Source of the DNA: Ruegeria sp. R13_0
Lineage (GTDB): Bacteria; Pseudomonadota; Alphaproteobacteria; Rhodobacterales; Rhodobacteraceae
Assembly: GCF_017743995.1 (NCBI RefSeq)
Contig: NZ_JAGHRB010000015.1
Coordinates: forward strand, 32,922 to 96,921
Length of the DNA: 64,000 bases
Reading direction: 5' to 3'
Part shown: piece by piece, positions 26,255-35,227 of the stretch
Position numbering within the stretch: position 1 is the stretch's first letter
How the letters are laid out: each line of letters opens with the position of its first letter
Notes under the pieces: model-generated
Database searches by the model: none
Seen by the model: the letters and a program-made list of their open reading frames with translations, nothing else
Told to the model about the DNA's origin: nothing
Position numbers and translations under genes: made by a program

Positions 26255-26989
26255 TCAGTTGCTCACGTATATGGTGCGCTCGTCGCGCCAGGCGCAGATC
26301 ACCTCGTCGCCAATGCGCAGCGTCCAATAGGTGTTGACCCCGAGGACCCGGACGGTGTTGCCTTGTTGGGTCCAGTTCACCGTGCGTTCGCGGCCTTGAT
26401 CGTCGGCCTTGAAGAGGGCGGGTTGGCGACCGTTCTCCGGGAAGACGAAATACGTGTAGCGCCCGTCGTCATAGATATGGCTGGGGCGGAAATCCCCCTC
26501 GCCCGAGACGCGGTAGTTGTAGTTGCGCGGGGCCTCAAATCCTTTGGGCTGTGTAGCACCCGCCGCGCGGCGCTCCTCGTCGGGGTAACGGAAGCGCACC
26601 TCGAAGAACATGCCGGTGCGGTTCGGGATCGAGCCCTCGCGCAGATGGAAGGAATAGGTGCGGCGGTTGGTGATCACCGTCATGTTGGTCGAGGCATTGG
26701 CCACATGCGGTTTAATGGTCAGCACATTGCCCAGCTCGGGGATCGGATCGACCTGGAAGCTCTCGGTGTCGCCGACGATCACCGCTTCAAACCGCTCGCC
26801 CGCCCCGAAATGAATCGTGGTCGAATGCCTGAGATCGGTTTCGATCCGGTAGACCTGGTTTTCGTTATAGACGGCGGTGCGGATCCGGATGTCGAGCGGG
26901 CCGCCTTGCGGTGTGGCCTCGGCGAAGGCGGCAACAGGAAGGGCAAGCGCTAGGAGAAACGTGGTGAGGAGCGCGGGCAGGGATTTCAT
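26255..26989 (-). CDS. virB9: VirB9 outer-membrane core complex protein
   Basis: A periplasmic/outer-membrane component that binds VirB7 and VirB10. It is 244 residues with a Sec signal peptide (MKSLPALLTTFLLALALPVA, cleavage near AFA-EA), the N-terminal domain with YNENQVYRIETDLRHSTTI and FGAGERFEAVIVGD, and the C-terminal CagX/VirB9 domain with NYNYRVSGEGDFRPSHIYDD and GRYTYFVFP. It is coupled to virB10 by a two-base gap and follows virB8 by five bases. Confidence 0.94.
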   Translation of the reverse strand: MKSLPALLTTFLLALALPVAAFAEATPQGGPLDIRIRTAVYNENQVYRIETDLRHSTTIHFGAGERFEAVIVGDTESFQVDPIPELGNVLTIKPHVANASTNMTVITNRRTYSFHLREGSIPNRTGMFFEVRFRYPDEERRAAGATQPKGFEAPRNYNYRVSGEGDFRPSHIYDDGRYTYFVFPENGRQPALFKADDQGRERTVNWTQQGNTVRVLGVNTYWTLRIGDEVICAWRDERTIYVSN

Positions 26990-26994
26990 CTTGG

Positions 26995-27675
26995 TTAGTT
27001 CTCCAGGGTCTCGGCGTCGACGCGGTAGGAGGTCACCACGAAGCCCAAGGGGTTGGCCCAGACGTCCTGAAGGCGCTGGCGGGTTTCGGGTTGGAAGTCG
27101 TAGCCGACGGTGGCCACGTAGGATCGGGTCACGGTGCGGGTGTCGCGGGGACGGCGCAGCGTGCGGGTGAAGCGGACCTGGGCCACGCCGCGCTCGATCT
27201 GATTCACGGACTTGATGACCACTTCGATCTTGGCGTCACGGCCATATACGGTGATCGGATAGTCCTCATTGGTAGATGACCAGAGATCGCGCAATGTGCG
27301 GGCGGCATCGCCATCCGAGCGATCGAGCACCGAGTTGATGCGTTGCTCGCCATCTGTCAGGTCATAGGTCTCGCGGTCATCGACATAGGCCACGAGATTG
27401 GCCTGGATGATGGCGTCGCTTTCGGAAAGGGTCAGCGCCTGAACAGCGGCGACCCGGTCCATCTCGCCGGTCTCCTTGTCGACGACGACGACGAAGGTTT
27501 CGGTCGATTTGAGCGGAAAGAGGCTCGCGCCCGCGACCATGCCGGCCACGCCGACCAGCACGCCGGCCGCCGCGACGAACCAGGCGAAACGCTCGCGCCG
27601 CCGCGGCCCGTAGATGAAATCCGCTTCAAACGCGTCGCGGTCAGGCGCGGAGGAACTAAGTACCTTCTTCTTCAA
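26995..27675 (-). CDS. virB8: VirB8 inner-membrane assembly factor
   Basis: A bitopic protein that nucleates the channel. The 226-residue product has a cytoplasmic N-terminus, a single membrane segment near residues 30-52 (FAWFVAAAGVLVGVAGMVAG), and a periplasmic NTF2-like VirB8 domain with TEDYPITVYG-like NEDYPITVYGRD and VRFTRTLRRPRD. It lies 17 bases after virB6. Confidence 0.93.
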   Translation of the reverse strand: MKKKVLSSSAPDRDAFEADFIYGPRRRERFAWFVAAAGVLVGVAGMVAGASLFPLKSTETFVVVVDKETGEMDRVAAVQALTLSESDAIIQANLVAYVDDRETYDLTDGEQRINSVLDRSDGDAARTLRDLWSSTNEDYPITVYGRDAKIEVVIKSVNQIERGVAQVRFTRTLRRPRDTRTVTRSYVATVGYDFQPETRQRLQDVWANPLGFVVTSYRVDAETLEN

Positions 27676-27692
27676 GTCAATCGTCTTTCACA

Positions 27693-28706
27693 TCAGGGTT
27701 TGCGGAAGGCCTTGGCGGCGGAGAGGAGCGCGCCGGGGCTTTGCCGGATCATCTCGCCGGTCTTCACCACGCCCGCATTGGCCATTTGGTTCAGCTCCTG
27801 CGGCGATTTGCCGGTGACGAGGCGCGAGGCAGCACCCGTGCCATACTCCCGCGTGTTCACGAAACCCTGGCGCGCGAGGCCGGTCAGCCCCACGGCATTC
27901 GAGGCAATGCCGACCACGCCGGTGAGGTTGGAGGCGATGTAGGGGACCGAGGCCATGATCCCGGCGCTAAGGATCAGGATGACGAGAAAGGGCAGGATGA
28001 GGCTGACGGTCTCGACATCGCCCGGATCGGCGGAGGCGTCCCCGATGGCCTCGGCGATCGCGACGATGATGCCCGCGGCCCCTGCGGCGGCGACCGGCAT
28101 GAGCGCATAGCCGATGGTGGCGCGAGTCCAGGCCTCAAAAAGGGATTGCGTCGGTTTAAAGAGCGAGGTCACGATCATGAAGGGAGCGATCACGATCATC
28201 AGCGCGAAGACAATGCGGGCGAAGGCGATGATCCCTGCGGTGACGGCGGCGAAAACGGCGGAAAGGACGAAGAAGATGGCACCGAGGACCGCGCCGAAGA
28301 CCCAGCCCGCGCGATCGCCGATCGTGTCGCCATAGGCGGTGATGCGGGCGACCATGTTGTCGAGGCTCTCATAGACGCCGGCCTCGTCGCCCGAGCCGGT
28401 GAGCGCAAGGATCGAGGCTCCGACGGAGTCGGGCACGCGCGTGACGATGTCGTAGATCATGCTGAAATTGTCCCAGCTCTGCGCGAAGATCCCCACGAGC
28501 GCGATCTTCATGCCGAAGGCAAAGCCGGTGCCGAAGGGCAGGGGGCGGAGTTGCATCACCGCGTTGATCCCGAGGAGCACGACAAGGAGCGCGGCCCCGG
28601 CAGAAATCACGTCACCGACAGCACCTGCCGAGGAGACAAAGCCGTCCTGCGCCACGGTATCCACCGCCGCGTCGACCTGGCTCAGGATGTCGCGAATAAC
28701 ACCCAT
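27693..28706 (-). CDS. virB6: VirB6 polytopic channel protein
   Basis: An inner-membrane protein through which substrate DNA passes in the Ti system. The 337-residue product has about six or seven hydrophobic segments (including AVLGAIFFVLSAVFAAVTAG and LILPFLVILILSAGIMASVP) and the TrbL/VirB6 layout with a large central periplasmic loop. It begins one base after the stop of the preceding hypothetical gene. The C-terminus is polar. Confidence 0.9.
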   Translation of the reverse strand: MGVIRDILSQVDAAVDTVAQDGFVSSAGAVGDVISAGAALLVVLLGINAVMQLRPLPFGTGFAFGMKIALVGIFAQSWDNFSMIYDIVTRVPDSVGASILALTGSGDEAGVYESLDNMVARITAYGDTIGDRAGWVFGAVLGAIFFVLSAVFAAVTAGIIAFARIVFALMIVIAPFMIVTSLFKPTQSLFEAWTRATIGYALMPVAAAGAAGIIVAIAEAIGDASADPGDVETVSLILPFLVILILSAGIMASVPYIASNLTGVVGIASNAVGLTGLARQGFVNTREYGTGAASRLVTGKSPQELNQMANAGVVKTGEMIRQSPGALLSAAKAFRKP

Positions 28707-29141
28707 CTACTTTACACAGGCCTCCGCAACTTGCGCCTCGAACGCGTCGGCCTGCGCGTAGAGATCGAGCACCTTGAAGGGCAGGCGTGGATTGTCCGAG
28801 GTCTGGAACCGGGGCAGGGCGATGAGTGCCTGGTCCCAGGTGAAGTCGTCCAGCAGGCAGGTGCAGTTCTCTGTGGCCAGTGCCTCTTCGGCGATCAGGA
28901 TGCGCAGGATCGCGCGGTAACCATTGCGCAAGTATGCGGTCTCGGCGAGATCCACCGGGGGTTTGGGGACGCGGCACGCATCGGCGTCATCCCGTGCGAT
29001 TTCCATCGAGGTGAAGGGACGATCCTGACCCAAGGCCGGGTCGGGCAGGACGAGGAGACCGACCGGCAGGGCAAGCGAAAGGCTGAGGAGGCCAGCTTCC
29101 ATCAAGGTGAAACAGCTCGGGGTGAGTTTGGACTTGCTCAT
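28707..29141 (-). CDS. Hypothetical T4SS-associated exported protein
   Basis: A 144-residue protein that I cannot assign to a VirB subunit. A hydrophobic stretch near residues 16-33 (AGLLSLSLALPVGLLVLP) looks like a signal peptide or anchor. The mature part has cysteines at DADACRV, ENCTCLL and the C-terminal EACVK, suggesting disulphides in the periplasm. It overlaps virB5 by ATGA and abuts virB6, so it is an integral member of the operon. Confidence 0.75.
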   Translation of the reverse strand: MSKSKLTPSCFTLMEAGLLSLSLALPVGLLVLPDPALGQDRPFTSMEIARDDADACRVPKPPVDLAETAYLRNGYRAILRILIAEEALATENCTCLLDDFTWDQALIALPRFQTSDNPRLPFKVLDLYAQADAFEAQVAEACVK

Positions 29142-29905
29142 GGATCCACCGCCATCGAGCGGAACTTGCGCTCATCTGCCAGCGTCGCGGCATCGACAAC
29201 GCCGAGTTGACCGGCACTGACGCCCTGGGCCGCTTCCAGCCGCCAGATCTGGGTCAGGATGATGCCGAGCTCGGCGGTGACGCGGGTATTGAGATCGACG
29301 GCGGCCTTCAGCCCGTCCTGATCGTCGATGAGCCCGACCATGGTCTCGAGCCGTTCGAGGCTTTGACCGGCCTCCTCGTGGCTTTCCTGCGCCGCGACCG
29401 ACAACATGGCGCTGGCCCCGGCGGAAGCGGCGATGCGGTTGTCGGCGGGTTGATCAGAGCCCGAGAGCGTGCTCAGGCGCTCCGAGGTGAAACCGCTGCC
29501 AGACAGCACCCGCTCGACCGAGGCCGAAAGCTCGGCGCCGGGATTGAACCCGCTCAGAAAATCGCCACTCGCCAGCGACTGTGCGGTATTGAGGGGCGCA
29601 ACCAGCTTGCCGCGGAGCGCGCGGAATTCTTCGACCGTGGCAAAAAGCTCGCCCAGCCCACTGCCTTCGATCAAGGAGGTCAGCTGCGCCTCGAGGTTCG
29701 TCAGTTGCGACAACTGGGTCTCCAGTTCCAGCCGCATGGTGGCGAGCTGCTGCATCTGGACATTCAGGTCCTCGGCCATGTGCTCGAGCTGTGCCACGAG
29801 CTTACCAAGCTGTGATCCATCGAAGGTCGGCACGCCTTGGGCAGCAGCGGGCGAGGCAAACCCGAGTGTGGTGACCGCAGCTACGGTCAGGAGAAGCTGT
29901 CTCAT
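29138..29905 (-). CDS. virB5: VirB5-family minor pilin / adhesin
   Basis: The expected pilus-tip component. The 255-residue product has a Sec signal peptide (MRQLLLTVAAVTTLGFASPA, cleavage after AAA), then long helices rich in Gln/Leu/Glu (LEHMAEDLNVQMQQLATMRLE), typical of the VirB5 three-helix fold. Its beginning (QGVPTFDGSQLGK) and end resemble the two halves of the SLT-containing neighbour at 29902-31014. ATGA overlaps join it to both neighbours. Confidence 0.8.
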   Translation of the reverse strand: MRQLLLTVAAVTTLGFASPAAAQGVPTFDGSQLGKLVAQLEHMAEDLNVQMQQLATMRLELETQLSQLTNLEAQLTSLIEGSGLGELFATVEEFRALRGKLVAPLNTAQSLASGDFLSGFNPGAELSASVERVLSGSGFTSERLSTLSGSDQPADNRIAASAGASAMLSVAAQESHEEAGQSLERLETMVGLIDDQDGLKAAVDLNTRVTAELGIILTQIWRLEAAQGVSAGQLGVVDAATLADERKFRSMAVDP

Positions 29906-31014
29906 TCGGGAACTCCCATCTGCATGAAGTCGCGCTCGGCCAGCCGGTCGGCGACGAGGTGCTGCGCATAGGCCGCCTCGCGCTGCTGGTTGGCGGCCAT
30001 CAGCCGGACGCGAAGGTTGAGGATGCGGCCGATCTCGGCCTTGGCGTAGGTGTTGAGCTCCCAGGCCGCCTTGGCATTGGGCTGCGCATCGATCTGCAGG
30101 ATGATCGCGCGCAGGCGATTGATCACCTGTTCGGTGGTGGCCAAACTGTCGGCGGCGTAATAGACGCCCGCCTCGGAGATGCTGGCATATTCGGCCAACG
30201 CAAAGTCCGAGGGCGAGAGTGTGCCGAGCGCGTCGGCGCCGCCCACCACGGCGAGGTATTCGTTGTAGAACTTCGAGATATTGCGCACGTAGCCCTGCGT
30301 CTCGGCAAAGGGTGGCACGCCGCCATATTCAATGACCCGGCCCGGCCCCGCGTTATAGGCTGCGAGCGCATGGGGGATATTGCCGAAGCGATCGAGCTGG
30401 GTCGTGATATAGCGCGCGCCGCCGCGCAGGTTGTCCTTCACGTCATAGCGGTCAACGCCGAGGTCGGAGGCCGTGCCGGGCATGAGCTGGGTCAGACCAT
30501 AGGCGCCGACCGGGCTTTGTGCCGCGACGTTGAAGCGGCTCTCCTGCTTGATCAGGGCCTGGAAGAGGCAGCGCCACTGGGTGGCCGAGAGACCGGCGCG
30601 GGCCACACCGGGGGCACTCGCGAACTCGCCCGCAACTTCGACGATCATCATCTCGACGGTCTCACGGCCTTCGCCGAAGAGACGGCTGTTCATGGGGCTT
30701 GGATCGGTGTTCGGGTAGACCGCCGCCACCCCGAAATCCGCATTGCCCTCGAGCGCGCGGATATCGAAGCCGGGACCAGTAATTGCGGCGGTCATCTCCT
30801 CGAGGACGCGCAGCTGGTCGGCTTGTACGTCCGCCAGAGTGGACTCCGTCCGATCCTTGTCCTGCTGGACGCCCAGATCCTCTGCGAGCGCCGTCACCCG
30901 CGCGATCGCGCGGCCGATCGCGGAATTGTCCTGCGTCGGCACGCCCTGGGCATGCGCGGGCAGGGCACTGAGGCCGAGGCAGAGCCCGGCGGATATGATC
31001 GCGGCGCGGCTCAT
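29902..31014 (-). CDS. Chimeric protein: lytic transglycosylase domain inside a VirB5-like frame
   Basis: A 370-residue exported protein (signal MSRAAIISAGLCLGLSALPA, then HAQGVP). Residues 22-75 resemble the mature start of the adjacent VirB5 (QGVPTQDNSAIGRAIARV against QGVPTFDGSQLGKLVAQL). Residues about 145-250 form an SLT domain with catalytic Glu158 in IKQESRF, GAYGLTQLMPGTA and AAYNAGPGRV. Residues 290-370 again look like a VirB5 C-terminal helix (ELNTYAKAEIGRILNLRVRL). It would supply the peptidoglycan-opening VirB1 function, possibly physically coupled to a pilus-tip module. Overlaps on both sides are ATGA. Domain boundaries are my estimate. Confidence 0.82.
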   Translation of the reverse strand: MSRAAIISAGLCLGLSALPAHAQGVPTQDNSAIGRAIARVTALAEDLGVQQDKDRTESTLADVQADQLRVLEEMTAAITGPGFDIRALEGNADFGVAAVYPNTDPSPMNSRLFGEGRETVEMMIVEVAGEFASAPGVARAGLSATQWRCLFQALIKQESRFNVAAQSPVGAYGLTQLMPGTASDLGVDRYDVKDNLRGGARYITTQLDRFGNIPHALAAYNAGPGRVIEYGGVPPFAETQGYVRNISKFYNEYLAVVGGADALGTLSPSDFALAEYASISEAGVYYAADSLATTEQVINRLRAIILQIDAQPNAKAAWELNTYAKAEIGRILNLRVRLMAANQQREAAYAQHLVADRLAERDFMQMGVPE

Positions 31015-31223
31015 TCCGGACGGGGCAGGAGCTCGAAGCTGCAGTCGGGTTTGCTTCCTTGCTTAACCGGTGCGCCCATGGTCGAGAAAGAGAGGGCCGC
31101 GCGCGTCACCCGCGGTTCGCCATTGCGACCGAAGCAGGGCGAGGTTTGTTCGGTGTATTTCTCGCAAGCTGAGAGAAGGACTGCTGCGGCGGCGCAAAGC
31201 ATAAAGAGGGGTTTCGAACTCAT
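31011..31223 (-). CDS. virB7: VirB7-like lipoprotein
   Basis: A 70-residue lipoprotein with a clean lipobox: hydrophobic LCAAAAVLLSAC with acylated Cys20, followed by a short mature chain containing two further cysteines that could bridge to VirB9. Small size and operon position fit VirB7. The start is the ATG at 31223, overlapping the virB4 stop; the longer frame from 31259 lies inside virB4. Confidence 0.82.
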   Translation of the reverse strand: MSSKPLFMLCAAAAVLLSACEKYTEQTSPCFGRNGEPRVTRAALSFSTMGAPVKQGSKPDCSFELLPRPE

Positions 31224-33613
31224 AGCACATTTCTCCAGAAATTGGGATTGGCGCGCCAATCGGCGGGTACGCGGGCCTCTCCGGTGGCGCCGCCGCCAAG
31301 GATGGGGAGGAGGGTGCCGAGCGCGGAGAGGTCGGCATCGACGAAGACGCTGTCGCCCGCCGAGCGAACGAGCGCGATGCGCTGGCCGATGGTAGGCTGG
31401 ACGAGAAGAGCCGCCTCTTTGGCGTTCACGCGCAGGAAGTCGTAATCGGAGAACGTGGCGCGATCGTTCGGGAAGAGGATCTGGGTCGGCACCGTCTCGA
31501 CGATGGTCTTGCCCACGCGGCTGTCGCGCAACTGGCTCGGATATTGCGTCATCATGATCACGACGCAGTTCATCTTCCGAAGCGTGACCAGCCAGTTTTC
31601 CAGCCGCGCCCCGAAGTAGGGATCGTCCAATAGCTTCCAGGCCTCGTCGAGCACGATGATGGTGGGTCGGCGGTCTTCGACCACGCGTTCGATCTGACGG
31701 AAGATATAGGAGAGCACCGCCATGCGCTCGGTGGTCATGTCGAGGATTTCGGTCATGTCAAACCCGACGATGTCGCCCGTGAGTTTGAGGCCCGCGCCGC
31801 GCTCGGGCTCGTCAAAGACCCAGCCATAGCGTCCGCCCGGGGCCCATTCGGCAACGCGGGATTGCAACTCGCCGTCGTCATCGAGCGACTGGAACAGCGT
31901 CTCGAAACTGGCGAAGCGCTGCAGCGCCACGCCCGCATCGGCGTTCTGCCCGACGGCACTCTGGATATGGCGAGATTGCTCGCCCGAAAGTGTGCCATTC
32001 CGTGTGAGAAGTGTCGCAAGCCAGTCCGAGAGCCAGGCGCGGCCGCGCTCGTCGGTCTCGGTGGCGAGCGGGTTCAGCCCCGTGGGAACACCGGCACGGA
32101 TTTCATTGTATCGCCCGCCAAGGGCGCGGACGGCCATCTCGAGCCCGCGATCCTTGTCGAAGAAAAAGAGCCGCGCGCCGACCCGCTGCGCCTGCGCCGC
32201 AAGGAAGGCGGTGGTGAGCGTCTTGCCCGTGCCGGTGCGCCCCAGAACGAGGGTGTGTCCGACGGTCGGTTCCTTGGCCGAGCTTCCCGCCTCGTGGAAG
32301 TTGAAGCGGTAGCCAGAGGTGCCGACTGTCGGCAGAACCGAAATGGTCTGGCCCCAGGGCGACTGATCCGGGCCGCGCCCTTCGACACTGCCATGCAGGG
32401 CCGCGAAGTCGGCAAAGTTGATCGAGGAGATCGGTGTCTTGCGGGCGCGGTAGCCGAAATTGCCGGGGGATTGCGCGAAATAGGTGGCTTTCAGCGCCAT
32501 GTTTTCGCGCACGATCACCGACATGATTTCCTGTCCGACGCGCTTGATCTGGGCGGCTGCCCGTTCAAGCGTGTCGCGGTCAGGCACATAGACGGCGATG
32601 GAGAGGTGATGGTCGCCGAAGGCGATACGGCCTGCTTCCTGGTCGTCTGCGGCCTGGCCCAGTTGTTCGCGCAGGGAGACGGCGGCATCGTCGGAGGCCT
32701 GCATTTGGCGGATGATGCGCTGGATGCGTTCGGCCATGATGTTGTTCGGGATCGGGCTGAAAGAATTCGTCAGCACGATGTCGAGCGGCAGGTCGAGCGC
32801 GTCGAGGAGCGTCACGTCGGTGAGGGCCGGATAGGTCTTCATCGAGAAAAGTGCGCCATATTTGACCTGACCGGTCACGGCATCGGTCAGGGTGACGACG
32901 TCGCCGTCAAAGGTCGCGCGGCAATTGCTCAAGGTATGTGAGAGGGGCAAGGCGCTTTGCCCGAAGGCGATGGGGGAGAAGCTGCCCGCGTTCAGCGTGT
33001 TGAGATAGCCCAGCCATTCGCCTCCCTTGCGGGTCAGCCGCACGGGATTGGCCGAGGCAAGTGCCACCTCGAAGAAGCCCATGACCTCGTTCAGCTCCTG
33101 CAGGCGCGTCGCGCGGTCCTTGACCCAGGCCTTACGGGCCAGCGCCCGCAGAAGCGGAATGCGCGCCGAGATATCAGGCCGCCGAATGACGCTGAGATAG
33201 AGTTGGCGCTTGGCCGGGCGCAGGTCTTTCACATGGTCCTGCCAGCGCGCGTCGATCGCGGCGGCGAAGCTGTCTCCCTCGATGGGGCGCATTCCGAGAT
33301 CCTGCGGCACGGAGATCCGGTGGATGTAGAAGCCGAAGGCATTGCCGGTCTGAGCGACGATGGCGGCAACCGCGCGCTTGAGCGCATCGAGCCGGGTGTC
33401 TTCGCTGGTCATCGGATTGAGGCCATCAAAGCGCAGGCTCGCCATGAGGTCGCCCTCGCGGAGCACCATGACATCGTCATCGGCAAGGGCAAAATACGGC
33501 AGGTGTTCCGCGAGATAACTCTCCCGCGCGAACGCCCCGCCGCCAGCCTGAAGCAGAGCGGTTCCGTGAGTGGAAAGTGTGCCCGTATCAAGCGCCAAAG
33601 CTGTCCCCTCCAT
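31220..33613 (-). CDS. virB4: VirB4 ATPase
   Basis: The largest T4SS ATPase, required for pilus biogenesis. The N-terminal domain contains TYPALTDVTLLDALDLPLD. Walker A is GRTGTGKTLTT at about 458-465 and Walker B is TIIVLDEAWKLLDDP. With the ATG at 33613 it has 797 residues, a normal length. That ATG has no ribosome-binding site, while GGAGGGG lies six bases before an in-frame TTG at 33598; the TTG may be the true start and would shorten it by five residues. Either way it overlaps the 3' end of virB3. Confidence 0.93.
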   Translation of the reverse strand: MEGTALALDTGTLSTHGTALLQAGGGAFARESYLAEHLPYFALADDDVMVLREGDLMASLRFDGLNPMTSEDTRLDALKRAVAAIVAQTGNAFGFYIHRISVPQDLGMRPIEGDSFAAAIDARWQDHVKDLRPAKRQLYLSVIRRPDISARIPLLRALARKAWVKDRATRLQELNEVMGFFEVALASANPVRLTRKGGEWLGYLNTLNAGSFSPIAFGQSALPLSHTLSNCRATFDGDVVTLTDAVTGQVKYGALFSMKTYPALTDVTLLDALDLPLDIVLTNSFSPIPNNIMAERIQRIIRQMQASDDAAVSLREQLGQAADDQEAGRIAFGDHHLSIAVYVPDRDTLERAAAQIKRVGQEIMSVIVRENMALKATYFAQSPGNFGYRARKTPISSINFADFAALHGSVEGRGPDQSPWGQTISVLPTVGTSGYRFNFHEAGSSAKEPTVGHTLVLGRTGTGKTLTTAFLAAQAQRVGARLFFFDKDRGLEMAVRALGGRYNEIRAGVPTGLNPLATETDERGRAWLSDWLATLLTRNGTLSGEQSRHIQSAVGQNADAGVALQRFASFETLFQSLDDDGELQSRVAEWAPGGRYGWVFDEPERGAGLKLTGDIVGFDMTEILDMTTERMAVLSYIFRQIERVVEDRRPTIIVLDEAWKLLDDPYFGARLENWLVTLRKMNCVVIMMTQYPSQLRDSRVGKTIVETVPTQILFPNDRATFSDYDFLRVNAKEAALLVQPTIGQRIALVRSAGDSVFVDADLSALGTLLPILGGGATGEARVPADWRANPNFWRNVL

Positions 33614-33866
33614 GCAGGGTGCGGTTCTTCGTCGGGCGCACCGAACCGTAGGAGACGCGCAAGACCTCGAAGAAATGCGGCTCGCGGTCGGCGACAAACC
33701 AGAGGATCGGATAGGCGATGATACCGATCAGGAAGAAGACCATAGACTTCGTCCAGATGAACGGCAGAACGACCCCGGTCGCCAGCACCACGAGGTATCC
33801 GACAGGGAGGCCCAGATACTTGGGCGGTCGGGCGAGGCCCAGAAAGAGGGGGGATCGTTCTGCCAT
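33588..33866 (-). CDS. virB3: VirB3 inner-membrane protein
   Basis: A 92-residue protein with two adjacent hydrophobic segments (YLVVLATGVVLPFIW and VFFLIGIIAYPILWFVA) and the VirB3 start MAERSPLFLGLARPPKYLGLP. I chose the ATG at 33866 over the one at 33935, because the longer version reaches into the hairpin region between virB2 and virB3. It overlaps virB4, with which VirB3 is often fused in other systems. Confidence 0.9.
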   Translation of the reverse strand: MAERSPLFLGLARPPKYLGLPVGYLVVLATGVVLPFIWTKSMVFFLIGIIAYPILWFVADREPHFFEVLRVSYGSVRPTKNRTLHGGDSFGA

Positions 33867-33905
33867 AGGGTGATATTCCGGCTTAGAAGGAAATGTGTGT
33901 CCGGA

Positions 33906-33953
33906 GAGGGACCCGAGGCAGCGTTTGCGAAGCACAACGCGTTCGGGTCCCTC
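33906..33953 (-). other. Long hairpin between virB2 and virB3
   Basis: gagggacccga (33906-33916) and tcgggtccctc (33943-33953) form a perfect 11-bp stem. An inner gcgtt/aacgc pairing extends it within the 26-base loop. There is no T-tract. It lies in the only sizeable gap in the front half of the operon, directly after the pilin gene, where it could favour pilin mRNA over the downstream genes. Confidence 0.65.
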
Positions 33954-33977
33954 GTAGGACGCTATTTTGCCGGAATG

Positions 33978-34259
33978 TCACGAGAAGCCGTCGACGATGG
34001 TGCCAGCCGAGAAAATCAGGACGATCCCGATGATGACCGAGGCAAACCAGCCCCAGTTGAGGCGCCCCATCATGCACATGAAGCCGGTGCCGATGACCGC
34101 GAGCGTGGCGACCGCAATCCCGATCGGACCGGTCAGCGCGGCCTCGACGGTTTCCAGCATGGTCTGGATGGGTGACAAGTCTTGCGCGAGGGCGGGCGTT
34201 GCGAAAGCCGCCAGGGTTGTGGCGGCAGGCAAGAGGCGGCTGAGGCGATGTCGAAGCAT
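33978..34259 (-). CDS. virB2: VirB2 major pilin
   Basis: The 93-residue pilin precursor has a long signal peptide (MLRHRLSRLLPAATTLAAFA, cleavage after ALA) and two hydrophobic helices (GPIGIAVATLAVIGTGFMCM and FASVIIGIVLIFSAGTIV), separated by a short polar loop: the VirB2 layout. The start is the ATG at 34259, preceded by GGGAA. The longer frame to 34529 overlaps the transglycosylase gene and is spurious. Confidence 0.9.
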   Translation of the reverse strand: MLRHRLSRLLPAATTLAAFATPALAQDLSPIQTMLETVEAALTGPIGIAVATLAVIGTGFMCMMGRLNWGWFASVIIGIVLIFSAGTIVDGFS

Positions 34260-34275
34260 GCGAAGTTCCCTTGTT

Positions 34276-34974
34276 TTACTGAAGATCGATGAGGACTGGC
34301 GCGCGGGCTGGCACGCGGGTCGCGACACGGATGTCCGGCGCGGAAACGGATGTGCCCGCGAGTCGGGCCCGGATCCGGTGGATGCGCGCGATGTAGTCGC
34401 GGGTCTCGGCGAAGGGTGGAATTCCGGAATATTCGACCACGCGATGCGGCCCGGCATTGTAGGCCGCGAGCGCCAGATCGATGTCCTTGAACGTGGCGAT
34501 CTGCGCGAGCAGATAGCGTGCGGCGCCATCGAGGTTCTGGGACGGATCGCGCGGATCGACTCCGAGGCTGCGGGCCGTGTCTGGCATCAGCTGGCCAAGA
34601 CCGTAGGCACCCTTGGGGCTCACGGCAGTCGGATTGTAGCTGCTTTCGGCCTCGACCAGCGCTTGGAAAAGGACCAGCCAGTCGTCCTCATCGAGGCCGA
34701 CCTGCCGCAGGGCACGGTTCCCCTGGTGCCGGTCAGCAGTCGTGCGGATCAGGGAGAGGATGTCGTCGCGGCCAGACGGCGGTGTGGCATCCAGCGAGGC
34801 AAGAACCACCCCGGCCTCAGCGCTATCACTCAGCCCCACCCACGCAGGCCGCGCGCCATGAAAGGTCCAGCCCGAGGTCCGGGCCGCCCCGTCACGGCCA
34901 AAGGCGATGACGTCAGCCGCGCTCCTCGAGGGTGATGCTGTAATCAGGACCAAAGCGCAGATCGCGCCCGTCAC
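34276..34974 (-). CDS. virB1: Lytic transglycosylase (VirB1-like)
   Basis: Opens peptidoglycan for T4SS assembly. The SLT domain has [13 protein letters not shown] with the catalytic Glu, [18 protein letters not shown] and [12 protein letters not shown] propose the GTG at 34974 as start because it gives a sensible signal peptide ([20 protein letters not shown]); this overlaps the preceding gene by 62 bases and the start is not certain. The C-terminus ends in a short proline/alanine-rich tail. It is the second transglycosylase of this operon. Confidence 0.82.
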   Translation of the reverse strand: MTGAICALVLITASPSRSAADVIAFGRDGAARTSGWTFHGARPAWVGLSDSAEAGVVLASLDATPPSGRDDILSLIRTTADRHQGNRALRQVGLDEDDWLVLFQALVEAESSYNPTAVSPKGAYGLGQLMPDTARSLGVDPRDPSQNLDGAARYLLAQIATFKDIDLALAAYNAGPHRVVEYSGIPPFAETRDYIARIHRIRARLAGTSVSAPDIRVATRVPARAPVLIDLQ

Positions 34975-35227
34975 CGAACTCGAGATGATGTTTGAAGAGC
35001 CCTGGCCATATGTTGAAATACCGCGGCTCCGGACCGTGCGGGGTGATCCGGGTTGAGACCAGAATGGCTTCCGGTTCGCCCTCGCGCAGGTAGATGCACT
35101 GGTAGCGCGGCTTGCCATCGTCCGTGAACCCCACGAGTTCATACCGGCAGCGGAACGCGATGCCCTTCTCGGACAAGTCTTTGACACCGTCTATGGTGAT
35201 CAGGATCTGGTTGCGCGCTATCGGCAT
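34913..35227 (-). CDS. Hypothetical protein, first gene of the virB operon
   Basis: A 104-residue soluble, beta-rich protein ([20 protein letters not shown], then [20 protein letters not shown]). I do not recognise it. It is the first gene read from the divergent promoter region and its end overlaps the transglycosylase gene, so it is expressed with the T4SS. It has no signal peptide, so it should be cytoplasmic. It might be a regulator or assembly helper; nothing in the sequence decides. Confidence 0.65.
   Translation of the reverse strand: MPIARNQILITIDGVKDLSEKGIAFRCRYELVGFTDDGKPRYQCIYLREGEPEAILVSTRITPHGPEPRYFNIWPGLFKHHLEFGDGRDLRFGPDYSITLEERG

Noticed and set aside
27741..29210. A 489-codon plus-strand frame opposite virB6 and virB5
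   Set aside because: Very rich in Asp, Gly, His and Arg, with no motif or ribosome-binding site, and entirely antisense to well-supported T4SS genes.
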